A stretch of 64,000 bases of DNA from Effrenium voratum (Eukaryota > Sar > Dinophyceae > Suessiales > Symbiodiniaceae), in the NCBI GenBank assembly GCA_963377175.1, contig CAUJNA010002846.1:418501-482500 (forward strand), read 5' to 3'. A program made the position numbers and the translations under genes. The notes under the pieces are model-generated. The model ran no database searches. It had not been told where the DNA came from and saw nothing but the letters and a program-made list of their open reading frames with translations. Positions within the stretch are counted from its first letter, which is position 1; each line of letters opens with the position of its first letter. Shown piece by piece: positions 53,264 through 63,892 of this stretch.

Positions 53264-54214
53264 CGTGCGTGTGCGCGTGCGTGCGTGTGCGTGTGCGTGT
53301 GCGTGTGCGTGCGTGTGTGCGTGTGCGTGTGCGTGTGCGTGCGTGCGCGTGTGCGTGCGTGTGCGTGTGCGTGTGCGTGTGCGTGCGTGTGCGTGCGCGT
53401 GCGTGTGCGTGCGCGTGCGCGTGCGCGTGCGTGTGCGTGTGCGTGTGCGTGTGCGTGTGCGTGTGCGTGTGCGTGCGTGCGCGTGCGCGTGCGCGTGCGC
53501 GTGCGCGTGTGCGCGTGTGCGTGTGCGTGTGCGTGTGCGTGTGTGGGTGTGGGTGTGGGTGTGGGTGTGTGGGTGGGTGTGGGTGTGGGTGTGTGTGTGT
53601 GTGTGTGTGTTTGTGTGTGTTGTGTGTTTGTGTGTTTGTGTGTGTGTGTGTTTGTTTGTGTGTGTTTGTGTGTGTGTGTGTGTGTTTGTGTCTGTGTTTG
53701 TCATTGTGTTTGTGTTTCTGTGTCTGTGTCTGTGTTTGTGTCTGTGTCTGTGTCTGTGTCGGTGTCGTGGTTCGTGTCCGTGTCCGTGTCCGTGTCCGTG
53801 TCCGTGTCCGTGTCAGTGCGCGTGCGCGTGCGCATTCGCGTTCGCGTGCGCGTGGCGTGTGCGCGTGCGCGTGCGCGTGCGCGAGTGCGCGCGTGTGCGC
53901 GTGCGCGCGTGCGCGCGTGTTCGCTTGCGTGTGTGTGTGCGCTTGCGTGTGTGTGCGCGTGTGCGCGTGCGCGCGTGCGCGCGTGCGCGCGTGCGGGCTT
54001 GTTTGTTTGTTTGTTTGTTTGTTCGTTTCTCTGTTTGTTTGTTTGCTTGCTTGCTTGATTGTTTGTTTCTTTCTTTCTTTCTTTCTTTGTTTCTTTGTTT
54101 CATTGTTTCTTTGTTTCTCTGTTCCTTTGTTTCTTTGTTTTGTTGCTTGTTTGTTTGTTTGTCTGCTTGTTTGCTTGTTTGCTTGTTTGCTTGTTCGTTT
54201 GTTCGTTTGTTTGT
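52239..54214. repeat. 2-kb compound GT-rich array
   Basis: Successive blocks: TGTGTGTC 8-mers (to about 52,490), TGCGTGTC 8-mers (to 52,600), GGGTGCGTGT 10-mers (about 52,683-53,028), GTGCGT/GTGTGC hexamer mixtures (to 53,530), GTGTGG, then TGTTTG and GTGTCC/GTGTCT (53,600-53,815), GCGCGTGC (to 53,995) and finally TTTG/TTTC tetramers. Long open frames on both strands are artefacts of the periodicity. Confidence 0.95.
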
Positions 54215-54282
54215 GAAGCGTCCAAATCCCAAGTGGGGATATGACAAACCCAGCATTTCAATCAGTCTGGGGTCTAGCTAAT

Positions 54283-54330
54283 TGATTTGTAACCCTGGTT
54301 ACACACAGAACGGGGACTTACAACCATTGT
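54283..54330. repeat. Short dispersed repeat AACCCTGGTTA, copy 1
   Basis: AACCCTGGTTACACACAGAA, CGGGGACTTACAACCATTGT recur at 58,968-59,012. Confidence 0.55.
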
Positions 54331-54420
54331 CATGTTGTCCCCGGATGAATAAACCTATAGTCCTATTAATAGGGGGTGAGAGTCTCTCTAAAAGGGATGA
54401 TTCCAACCAGGGACACTCCC

Positions 54421-54552
54421 TACTGTGCATGGACGCAATCCTGCACAACCTAAGCCCTGGAATGATGAATGATGATTGTCCTCAATGCCAACAAACAAGG
54501 TTTCCCATGGTTTCCAAGTGGTCCGAAATGGATTTCACAACCATCCACAGTA
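54421..54552. mobile_element. Family-C MITE-like element, inverted copy
   Basis: TACTGTGCATGGACGCAATCC and GATTTCACAACCATCCACAGTA; the centre (CCAACAAACAAGG) is in reverse relative to the other copies. Confidence 0.75.
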
Positions 54553-54937
54553 TAAACTGGGCTAAATTCATCCGGCGTTCACATCAAGTGAGTCGTAATC
54601 AGCACCTGGTATTGACTGGGTACCCAAACCATGGTATCTTAGAAAGGCAGGTGCTGCCCTTTTTGTCGTTGGGGATTCTCCCCTAGCCCCCCTCTACTCG
54701 GGTTTTGAGGAGGTGGCGGGTTTGCCGCCACTGCCGAGGCACCAGCAGCACAAGCAAGGTGGCGTTCGAAGGGCAGTACTCGAGCTTCATATGCCACCTG
54801 CACCGATTCACCGGACGAAACCAGGCGGGCACCTGGAAATCGATCCACCCCGACTTTGGTTTGGCTAGGTCTTAGTACTGTCTGAGTAGCACGGGGTTAC
54901 TCCATACCATCGCCTACCTACATGATTCAAAATGGCG

Positions 54938-55034
54938 ATGCTCGAGAGAAGAGCTGGGGCAAACCGCGGGTTTTAGTCTTTGGTTCCATTTAGCAAGGTG
55001 CCATTTTGGTACCACTTTTTTTTGAGCCACAGCC
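54938..55034. repeat. Family-H element, left-worn copy
   Basis: CCGCGGGTTTTAGTCTTTGG, AAGGTGCCATTTTGGTACCA, TTTTGAGCCACAGCC. Confidence 0.5.
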
Positions 55035-55036
55035 AG

Positions 55037-55144
55037 TTGGGTATGGGTCAAGATTAAAGTACCAGGAATTGGACGGGTTTAGTCCATGGCAACCCACTTA
55101 CCATGGCAACCCATTTTGGATACACCTTTTTGACCAAGAGCCAT
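55037..55144. repeat. Family-H element, adjacent copy
   Basis: GGGTATGGGTCAAGATTAAAG, CCATTTTGGATACACCTTTT, TGACCAAGAGCC; lies 2 bp after the preceding copy. Confidence 0.55.
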
Positions 55145-56684
55145 TCGTTTTCTGCTCAGGGAACCCGACAGGTTGGTGCTTTGGGGCCTGGTGGTTCGGA
55201 GTTGGATGTGAAGCTCTGGTTCTGGTAAGAGCACCACCATTTGCAGTTCACTCAGATCCCCATCTTTTCGCTCACCCCCGGCATCCTGAGCATAGGACCC
55301 CGGCCACTGGCATGCAGCTGGCCCCCTCCCCCAAACAAAACAAGCTCACATGCGGAAGCAAGCAGCAGCAAAAACGCTCGGCTCAGAACGGTCCCAACAT
55401 CATGACAAGCTGAACAGCTCACGCATCTAGGCTGGAATTAGGACCCCAGCAAAAACATATCTTTTTTGCCTGGTGAGTGGAAAACAAAGGGGACCCCAAA
55501 AAGGAAAAAGGGGAGCTAATTCTGGGGAAGAAAATTGGCGGTGTGGGTAGTGGCCTTCTGGGGTCCGATTTCGCCATAGCTGAGGTTGCTGCGGATATTG
55601 CACATGCTGGGGATGCTGGGGGATGCTGGGGGATGCTGCAGATCCTGATCCCTGGATCCTGTGGATGCTGGGGATGCTGGGGGCCTCCCCAAGCGACGCC
55701 AGCGCCGAACTGGTTTGGGGGATGAGCAAACCAGCAGGTACTCAACAACGGATCACAAACCAGGAACGGAGCGATCAATTCGGAGGCATAGTGCCCTTTG
55801 TGGTGGTTTTCGTTTGGCAGATTGGGTTTTTTAGGGCAGTCTTCGAAATAGACCAGTGTTCCTGGCACGTTCATTTTAGATGGCGGTCAAACCTGGCTTA
55901 GGCATCATAACAAGGCCTATATTCAAACAGCTTTAAGCACCATAGAACGTTGCAGGGGGTTTATTGAAGGGCTTTGTTGCCTTGGCGGTTTCCTGCTGTC
56001 CCCTTCAGCTCTTAGGATTTCAGTTTCGTTTTTTTTTCCTCCCAGCCCCTTAACCCCTTAAGCCTTCTTAGGTTGATAGGCTTGACTTTTTCGCCTTTTT
56101 CAGCCCGTTGTTTTCCTTTTTTGTTTCCCCGGTCGGTTGACCGTTTCTCGTCGCTTCTCCGGACGCGCAAGGCGCGAGGCCTGGTGGCCAGCAGCAAGCC
56201 ATAGCCGGCCACCAGGAAGGCCCACAAAGGCTCCAGACGGGCCGCTGACCTGAGAGTGCTTCGTCTCGGATTTTTTCTCAGCTCCCACTCCATCTAAACA
56301 CCCAAAGAAAGGAAAAGGTAGGTGCCGAGCTCGCGAAAGTTGGGCTGAAAGGCAAAGGTTGCTTTCTGCTCCTGCAAGTGACGAACTTTTGGTGGTTAAA
56401 TGAAAAAGGGTCCCGCCTTGCTTTTTTCTCCCCCCGTTTTGTTTTGGGTTTTTCTCCTGGATTTTCTGTCTTGGAACTGGCAGGTGCGATCTCCCTTGGT
56501 TCTTCTGTGGTTTGACTCGTTTTGCACCAGCGCTGTCTGGATTTTTGGCTGGTGGCTTCTTCCCTCCCATGTTTCTGTAGATGGGGGGCTGCGCCCCTCC
56601 CAAACCCCCCGCTTCCTCGTAGGCAACGAACCCCAATGAATCCAACGCCCACGGTCCTAAACTCACGTTTTGGGCAAAAAAACA
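55145..56684. other. Host stretch with a GGGATGCTGG tandem block
   Basis: Tandem GGGATGCTGG-like units near 55,605-55,685. A minus-strand frame at 56,012-56,293 reads LWAFLVAGYGLLLATRP then a long basic tail; perhaps a last exon of a membrane protein, but a longer overlapping frame exists and no splice edge is convincing. Confidence 0.25.
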
Positions 56685-57235
56685 CCTAAACAAACCCTAA
56701 ACCACCACGCAACCTTAAAAGCCAACCCTAAAGAAACCCTAAAGAAAACCCTAAACAAACCCACTCTAAACCAGCAAGAGACTATCCCTCAACTCTAAAC
56801 CTACCCTAAACCAACCCTAAACCCCAAACACAAATCCCGAAACCCACCCGAACCCCACCCAAACCAACCCTAAGTCTGCACTAAGTTTGTATTATTCTGT
56901 ATTGATGCTGGTTTAGAGTGGGTTTGCATTTTACGCTGCGCACTAAACCAGCACAAATTGCTAATAAGCCCACCTCAAACCTCAAACCACCCCCACTAAG
57001 CAAACCCTATAGCTCCCTAAAGCAACCTAACCACCCGTACACCAGCGCTAAACCCAAACTAAACCCTTAACAAGCCCAAAGCAAACGCGACACCAACCGC
57101 CCCCTACCCCCCCCCCCCCAAACAAACCAAACCAACACTAAACCATCCCACCATATCCCACCTAAACACAACCACAGCCTAAACCAACTCTAAACTCACC
57201 CTAAACCAGCCCTAAACCCCTGAACCAACCCCCAA
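56685..57235. repeat. Degenerate CCCTAAA-type interstitial telomere-like sequence
   Basis: Dense ACCCTAAA/ACCCTAAAG/CCCTAAAC strings, strongest 56,685-56,880, thinner to 57,235. Compatible with relics of TTTAGGG telomeres (used by plants and many algae) or with a CCCTAAA-biased satellite. Confidence 0.55.
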
Positions 57236-57387
57236 GAAGCCCACCATAAACCAGCACTAAACCATTTAGTAATTAAGCGCAGCCACCCCCGAACTTGCCT
57301 TAAACAAGCCTGGAACCCACCATGAACCCGTGATGCTGAGGATGTTGAAAAGGATGCTGCCGAGTTAAAACGATGCCGGGGATGTTC

Positions 57388-57515
57388 AAAAAGCAAAAAA
57401 GCCCAAAAGCCAAAAAGCCAAAAAGCCAAGAAACCAAAAAGCCACGAGCCAAAAGCTAAAAAGCCCAGACTCCAAGAAGACAAAGGCCAAAAGCCAAGAA
57501 GCTAAGAAGCCAGAT
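57388..57515. repeat. Degenerate AGCCAAAA tandem
   Basis: AAGCCAAAAAGCCAAAAAGC and looser AGCCAAGAAG units over about 125 bp. Confidence 0.7.
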
Positions 57516-57876
57516 AAGGCAAAATCCAGGAAAAAAAACCTAAAGAAAAACAGCAAAAAATCCAAAAACAAATAGCCCTCCAACATCCTCCAACGAAAAG
57601 CCTATGAGCTCGCCGCTAACCTGAGAATCCTAGTGGAATCCTAGCGGGACCCCTTCCCTTTCTCACTCGGGTTTCGGACTTGTCTAGGAAGTTGAGTCCA
57701 GCCGCTGTTGGATCCTAAACCGGGTCTCACTTGCCTGAAAGGTGTGGTTCCCCATTCTTTTCAATCATCGCTCAGAATCTAACCATTGAGGGGTCTCATT
57801 TTTTGGTGCTGTGGATGGGCGATTCTCATCTCCACCGAAGAATCCCAATGTAACCAACATGGTTTCAACCATGGTT

Positions 57877-58012
57877 CTAGGGGTGGATTCCTTGTCCATT
57901 GTTTTCAACCGTCGTTGTTTTCTTTTCTTCAAAAACCCATCGCTGTTTTTCCTGGGTGTCGGAGGTTTAGAAAGATTCGGATCCCTGGAAAGAATGGGGA
58001 AGGTACCCCTAG
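57877..58012. repeat. Family-I element, copy 6, clean ends
   Basis: CTAGGGGTGGATTCCTTGTC and GGGGAAGGTACCCCTAG; the longest copy (136 bp). Confidence 0.7.
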
Positions 58013-58129
58013 GGAGAAGTGCTGATTCGTCAAACACTTCCCAGCTAGTGGACGGCCAAAAAAAGAGAGAAAAGCCGAAGTTTTTGGGCATTTACCACTC
58101 AAAAGGCCACCAAACACAAAAAGTGACCA

Positions 58130-58221
58130 CCTAGACTCTCCATGACCCTTACCAAAAGCGGTCATGGCCCAAAATTAAGGGGTCATGACCCCTTTTTTCT
58201 AGGGGTCATGGAGACTCTAGG
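58130..58221. repeat. Family-G palindromic element, copy 2
   Basis: CCTAGACTCTCCATGACCC and GGGTCATGGAGACTCTAGG are inverted ends; GGGGTCATGACCCC palindrome inside. Confidence 0.7.
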
Positions 58222-58311
58222 TAGAAACCACGTATTTACCACTCAATAGCAACCAAACGCAAGTGACTAGAACTTTAGGAACTTCCTGAGTCGATTGCAA
58301 GAGGTAATATT

Positions 58312-58401
58312 AACCCCGGATTAATAAACCCCTGCTTGATTAATAGGGGGGTGTCCCCTAATAGTTGGACGGGTTTATTAATCCTGGGTCAACATTACCC
58401 C
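58312..58401. repeat. Family-L hairpin element, copy 2
   Basis: The left 29 bp (GGTAATATTAACCCCGGATT...) pairs with the right 29 bp (...AATCCTGGGTCAACATTACC) with three mismatches, around a GATTAATAGGGGGGTGTCCC core. Confidence 0.75.
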
Positions 58402-59785
58402 TTTTGTGGCTTCCCTAAACATTGGCCAACCTACGTTGAACAGCCCAGAATCTGGAGCTCATTTCTCGATGGCCAGGGAAAAAGAGAAATGAGAAATGGC
58501 ATGACCCTCGCGAAAAACCATCCCCGAGTTGGTTTCCTTTCGGGAATCCCCGATCTTCCACTTCATTCGTCATTTACCTATCGCACCAGCGCGGTTCTCC
58601 CCGCTACCTTTCTCAGCAAACGCTGGTCCCGGACCCAAGTCCATCTCCCTTACCACACAAAGAGAGTAAGAAAGAACCCGAAATGAAGATCTCCACATCT
58701 CCAGGGGTCGAATTGTATCTTTCAGGGTGTCGGGATCTCTTACCCCTAAAACCAGATGGTGTGTGAGTGTCAAAATAGGGATTTGGAGGGGTCTGATATG
58801 TGGGTCGGTGTGAACTTTAATCCCCCCTTATTCACACGTATGGCCATGAGTATGTCTCAAACCAGGAACTTGCACCGCCCAGAATGGGTGGGCGTTCCCC
58901 ATGCTTCCCCTTGAGAATGAGGCAAGAAAACAGGTACTTAGGGTTGGGAGTTGGCTACAGGGATACTAACCCTGGTTATAATCCACAGAACGGGGACTTA
59001 CAACGATGGTAAGTGGGATACAACCATGATTACTAGCCACTTATCCAATTTCCATACCGTCTAACTACCATGTCCTTACAGAACTCCTGATAGCTCCGCT
59101 CCGGACTCTTTAAACGCACAAATTCGGACCCCCCCCAGCTCCGTAACGGCTTCCTTGCGACAACCAGCTAAGTACCGACGAAAAAACACGGATAAGATGT
59201 GTATTCCGCAATGCTTGGCATCTTTTGTCTCATGAGTCCTGATCAAAACCCGGTATCAAAACGGTCCAAGCTAGAATCATGTTAAAAAAAAACAAAAATG
59301 AACAAATGAAAAAGCGAAGTGAACACGAGGGAATTCCGCACCGATTTGTGGCCAGGGGGCTGTCCCCTATTGTTTTTGAGGACGTGATTCCCATGGGCCA
59401 ACAAAAGTGAGAGAAGTGTGCAACCCTCGAAGTGGGCTCGAGAACGGTTTTCTGATCAGATTCCCTACTTAGATGGTCTGGAAGTTAGCCAAATGGCTAG
59501 CTTTGCCCTGGCTGCAACCCACTTGCCGTGGTTGTAAGTCTTCTATAACTGGGGGTACTATTCATTTAGCTAAGCCCGATACCACCTAAGTAAAATAAGC
59601 TTGACAAACTTGTGGGTTGAATTTGGAAAGCCTACCACGAAAACCTGCCCTCAGATCAGATCCTCTGCCAAAAGTGAATATCTTGTGGCTTAAATTCTGA
59701 AAGCGAAGCACTGAACCAACGAAGAACCTCTCAGAAAACATCTCAGGAACCGGATGGTTCGCTGGGAACCGCCAAGTTTGGTAGT
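58402..59785. other. Host stretch without recognised genes
   Basis: Holds the second AACCCTGGTTA repeat (58,968-59,012) and TAGCTTTGCCCTGGCTGCAA near 59,500, echoed at about 61,060-61,110. Nothing else. Confidence 0.3.
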
Positions 59786-59884
59786 TGGGTGCGGCTCAAA
59801 ATTAAAGAGCCAGGGTTACGCGGGTTTGCGTCTTTGGTGGCGCTTAAAGGTGCTATTTTGGTACGTGTTTTTGAGCCACAGCCA
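59786..59884. repeat. Family-H element, clean copy
   Basis: GGGTGCGGCTCAAAATTAAAG and GTTTTTGAGCCACAGCC. Confidence 0.65.
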
Positions 59885-59933
59885 GTTGACTTTAAAGGAA
59901 CATACAAAACACCAATGGACACACATGGCCATG

Positions 59934-60048
59934 GGTCAAAATCCAAATCTTACCCCAGTGAACATCCCAATCCCACTAAAAAATAGACTAAAATGAGTGG
60001 TGCACCTACCCCAAAATGGTACCATTGGTTTTGACCCACAGCCACATG
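59934..60048. repeat. Family-H element, GGTCAAAA variant
   Basis: CATGGCCATGGGTCAAAATC and GGTTTTGACCCACAGCCACATG. Close relative of 63,261-63,409 (both hold CCCCAGTGAACATCC). Confidence 0.65.
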
Positions 60049-60269
60049 CTCTGATCCTGAAGGACTGGGTAAGCTAAGCCTGACACCCAAGAGTTGGCCC
60101 TTCGCGGATCAAATGAGCGGAGCTCTTGCCAAAAGGTTCTGACCGATTTGGGCAAAGCTCAAATCAACCGTTTCGGGCTTGGTGTGGAAAGAGGGGGTGG
60201 CGTGTTTGGGTTGAATGATTTCCAATCACAATTGTTCTGCGTCCCCTTAAACAGTTCCAAAAAAGGCAC

Positions 60270-60403
60270 CTAGGTCCTCCAGCAGAGAGGTTAGAATAAG
60301 TTGGTACCCACTTCTTTTTTCTTGTTTGTCTATTTTCGTAGGGGAACCCAAAACCAACCAAAAAAGACGGGTTCAGAAGGGCACCAATTGCTGGGGGACC
60401 TAG
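60270..60403. mobile_element. Family-A MITE-like element, intact ends
   Basis: CTAGGTCCTCCAGCAGAGAG and GCTGGGGGACCTAG, 134 bp, inner TGTCTATTTTCGTAGGGGAA once only. Confidence 0.85.
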
Positions 60404-61848
60404 TTGTGGCTCTGGCTGCTTGGTGTTCGAGGCCCAGCTACCGGTGAACAAAGAAACATGGAGCCCGGTTGGGCTTCGTCTGGGCCCAAACTTCAGGAGA
60501 AGAGACTGGATTTCCCCAAATCCAAAGTTGCCTACCGGTGGTGTTTATCGAAACTGCCACTTTTGGAGGTTCCAGCAAGTTCTTTGAGGTATTCCGAGTA
60601 GTTCTTTCAGGAGGCCAGTTGACTTCAACATCGTTTGAACCCCCGGTGTCTTGTTGGTCCCTTTGGCTTCCATCTAAGCCCCAGTTATGAAGGGGATAGT
60701 TTCCAGTTCCCCCAAAATCAACGCTGGAATTGGTACCAGTCATTGGAATTCAGGAGTTTGCAATGCAACTGGGCCAAAAAACGGGGAACACCGTCATCGC
60801 CTTGACCGGAGCAAAACAAAACCCATGAAATCTGAAGAGCCAGGGATCCGATCAGGCAATGCATTTCTAGTCCTAGCTTCACTGTTAGCTTTTCTTCGTG
60901 GTTGTTGCTTCTTAAATCAACCCACCTGGGTCGCGCCAGTTGCTTTTTTCCATGCACTTTACCCCAAAAACCGGCAACCGTGACTGAAAAAAGTAGCTAC
61001 TTGGCTATCTAGGCAATAGTTTCGTAGTTTTTTAGATGGGGGACTTAGGTCAATGGTCAGCTTTGCGTATTGCGCTGGTTATAAGTTTTCGTCCTGTACC
61101 AGGGCAAAGCTAAAATCCAAACGCTTCCTTGCTTTTAGGAGGCTTTTGAAGGGTTCTCAATGGGTAGGACCCTTCTCAGGTGCTCAATTTGCGGGGAACG
61201 GGGTGTGTGTTTTTTGTTTGGGCCCCTTTTCCGGTTCGGAAGCACAACGAAAACCTGAGATCCATTTTGTTTCTGTCCGAATCTCGGAGCTTTTTTTTTC
61301 AGATCCCCACTCTTCCCGGTCGTGCAAACCAACCACCCCAAAGTGCGCACGCCTTCGCATGCGGAAAGTCAAGGAGACCCACCTTTAGACCCCACGTTTC
61401 GAATGCCTTTTAGACCCCCTTGGTTTCACAGCGAAAAACAACCTGATATTAAAATGGAAAAGGCGGAATTCCGCGCCCGTGAACGAATTCTACACTCCAA
61501 TTACCCGGATTTGAGGACGTGACTCAACGGCTTTCCAGGGGTTGATGATCACTTGCGTTCGACCATCGTTCATTGAAAAATGAGGGAGGGGGGGGGGGAC
61601 ACCCATCAGCCCCACCTGGGTGCTGATGCGGACCAGATATCCACTGAGCCAAGGTAACAAGATGAAACCCATCTTGCAGGTCCTCGAAGTGTCCTAGACT
61701 TAGAACACTTACAGATCCTTGAACATCTCACCCACCTTCCCTTCTCGTTTCCATGGATCTCAGTGTCTGTTCTGTTGTTTTTAGTCCGTTTTTTTGGATC
61801 TCGGTGTCCCATCTCACCCAGCTTTAAGTCCGGCTCCCTTACCAACCA
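60404..61848. other. Host stretch without recognised genes
   Basis: Only short frames; a G9 run near 61,590. The final bases lead straight into a family-A element. Confidence 0.25.
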
Positions 61849-62981
61849 CCAGGTCCTCCAGATTTGAGAGGCTAGAATAAGTCAAGGTACCAACTTGTAT
61901 CGTTTTTAGTCTATTTTCGTAAGGGGAACCCTCCCTCCCCCAATTTGTTTTTGCTTGTTGTCGATTTTCGTAGGGGGAACCCTCCCTCCCCCAATTTGTT
62001 TTTGCTTTTTGTCGATTTTCGTAGGGGGAACCCTCCCTCCCCCAATTTGCTTTTGCTTTTTGTCGATTTTCGTAGGGGGAACCCTCCCTCCCCCAATTTG
62101 CTTTTGCTTTTTGTCGATTTTCGTAGGGGGAACCCTCCCTGCCCCAATATTTGTTTTTCTTTTTTGTCTATTTTCGTAGGGGGAACCCTCCCTCCCCCAA
62201 TTTGCTTTTGCTTTTTGTCGATTTCCGTAGGGGGAACCCTCCCTGCCCCAATATGTGTTTTTCTTTTTTGTCTATTTTCGTAGGGGGAACCCTCCCTCCC
62301 CCAATTTGTTTTTGCTTGTTGTCGATTTTCGTAGGGGGAACCCTCCCTCCCCCAATTTGTTTTTGCTTCTTTGTCTATTTTCGTAGGGGGAACCCTCCCT
62401 CCCCCAATTTGCTTTTGCTTTTTGTCGATTTCCGTAGGGGGAACCCTCCCTGCCCCAATATTTGTTGTTCTTTTTTGTCTATTTTCGTAGGGGGAACCCT
62501 CCCTCCCCCAATTTGCTTTTGATTTTTGTCGATTTTCGTAGGGGGAACCCTCCCTCCCCCAATTTGTTTTTGCTTCTTTGTCTATTTTCGTAGGGGGAAC
62601 CCTCCCTCCCCCAATTTGCTTTTGATTTTTGTCGATTTTCGTAGGGGGAACCCTCCCTCCCCAATTTTGTTTTTGCTTCTTTGTCTATTTTCGTAGGGGG
62701 AACCCTCCCTCCCCCAATTTGCTTTTGATTTTTGTCGATTTTCGTAGGGGGAACCCTCCCTCCCCCAATTTGTTTTTGCTTCTTTGTCTATTTTCGTAGG
62801 GGGAACCCTCGTAGGGGGAACCCTCCCTCCCCCAATTTGTTTTTGCTTCTTTGTCTATTTTCGTAGGGGGAACCCTCCCTCCCCCAATTTGCTTTTGATT
62901 TTTGTCGATTTTCGTAGGGGGAACCCGCCCTCCTTCAAAAAAAAGACGGCGAGAAAGGGCCCCAATTGCTGGGGGACCGAG
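61849..62981. mobile_element. Family-A MITE-like element enlarged by an internal minisatellite
   Basis: The left end CCAGGTCCTCCAG, GATTTGAGAGGCTAGAATAA and the right end GGGCCCCAATTGCTGGGGGACC are normal family-A sequence, but the normal middle TGTCTATTTTCGTAGGGGAACC is repeated some twenty times, making the element about nine times its usual length. Confidence 0.85.
61908..62935. repeat. Minisatellite of about 49-50-bp units, some 20 copies
   Basis: Unit: TTGTCGATTTTCGTAGGGGG AACCCTCCCTCCCCCAATTTG and TTTTTGCT. Variants differ in GTCGA/GTCTA, TTTTTGCTT(C)T and TCCCTC/TGCCCC; pairs of variants recur in register, and one unit near 62,800-62,820 is duplicated only in part. Confidence 0.95.
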
Positions 62982-63260
62982 ACCACCAGCTCCCCTCCTT
63001 CCGACTTCCGCCGGGTCCGACGGGCCAACGGGGGGTCGTCCGGTCGCGGCCAAAGGGCAAGCCCCACTTCAGGGAGCAAAGGCACAGCAGGGCGCTCAGA
63101 ACACTGAACACCCAGACGGTGAAGCAATGGAGCGACTCACCTGGAAGGCCGCTTCGGCGTTAAGCCGAGTCTTGGACGTCCCGAGCTGAGAAAACCCCCC
63201 CAAAAAAACTTGATGACTGCCACTAGTGGCCTCTAATTAAAACTAGATTGCTCACAGGAT

Positions 63261-63409
63261 ATGGCCATGGTTCAAAATCCAAATCCTACCCCCAGTGAAC
63301 ATCCGATTCAATCCAACCACAAAAATAGGAAGCCTAAAATGGGTGGTGAATTCACCTACCAACCAAAATGGGGTCCCTTTTGTTTTGACACACAGCCACC
63401 TTGTGGCCG
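63261..63409. repeat. Family-H element, long copy
   Basis: ATGGCCATGGTTCAAAATCC and TGTTTTGACACACAGCCACC. Confidence 0.6.
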
Positions 63410-63561
63410 ATTCGGCTTTCAGCCGGAGTCTTGGACGTCGCTGTTCGGGAGGGGAGGGGTGGCCTAGTAAAAACCCAAGGGAGGCTTGCGAAAAGTGACG
63501 AACTGTTAGTGGCTTAATACGGAAAACCCCTCTGAGTTGGATCAAAAAGGTTGAAGTAGCA

Positions 63562-63690
63562 CCCAATACCCACTTTTAGGGTATGAGGTCGACCCTCTAC
63601 TAAAAAAATGAGGTATTTACCCATGGAAAACCGATCGGTTTTCCCAAAAATACCCTGAAAAAAAGCGTTGGTATTTGGAGTAGGGTCCTG
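63562..63690. repeat. Family-N repeat, copy 2 (inverted)
   Basis: GTCGACCCTCTACTAAAAAA, ATACCCTGAAAAAAAGC, GGTATTTGGAGTAGGG; contains the palindrome AAAACCGATCGGTTTT. Confidence 0.55.
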
Positions 63691-63802
63691 GTAGCAAGCA
63701 GAATTCGCACCAAAGGAATTTCCGGAGTCTTGGACCCCAGAAAGGGGTGGTAAAAGGGGGGTCTAGGATGTCCCGGTTACGTTCGGGGGGGGGTCGAATT
63801 AA

Positions 63803-63892
63803 CTCACTTCCTGAGTTCATGAACTGTAAACGTTTTGGGAAGAGTATTTTAGTGGTAAATATAAAGTTCGGGGACTTTTTTTGGGCCATCTC
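63803..63892. mobile_element. Family-B MITE-like element, inverted copy
   Basis: CTCACTTCCTGAGTTCATGA, TTTTGGGAAGAGTATTTTAG, TGGTAAATATAAAGTTC, TTTTTTTGGGCCA; opposite orientation to the other copies. Confidence 0.7.

Noticed and set aside
52049..54281. Open frames of up to 735 codons on both strands
   Set aside because: Products of the GT-rich array (Cys/Val/Arg or Thr/His repeats), without any non-repetitive domain.
54990..55032. Dinoflagellate spliced-leader relic suggested by GCCATTTTGG and GAGCCACAG strings
   Set aside because: Only ten bases match the known leader, they are part of the family-H repeat, and the order does not fit.
61911..63053. Open frames with FRRGNPPSPN or GGFPLRKSTKSK repeats
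   Set aside because: They follow the 49-50-bp minisatellite; both strands and several frames are open because of the unit sequence.
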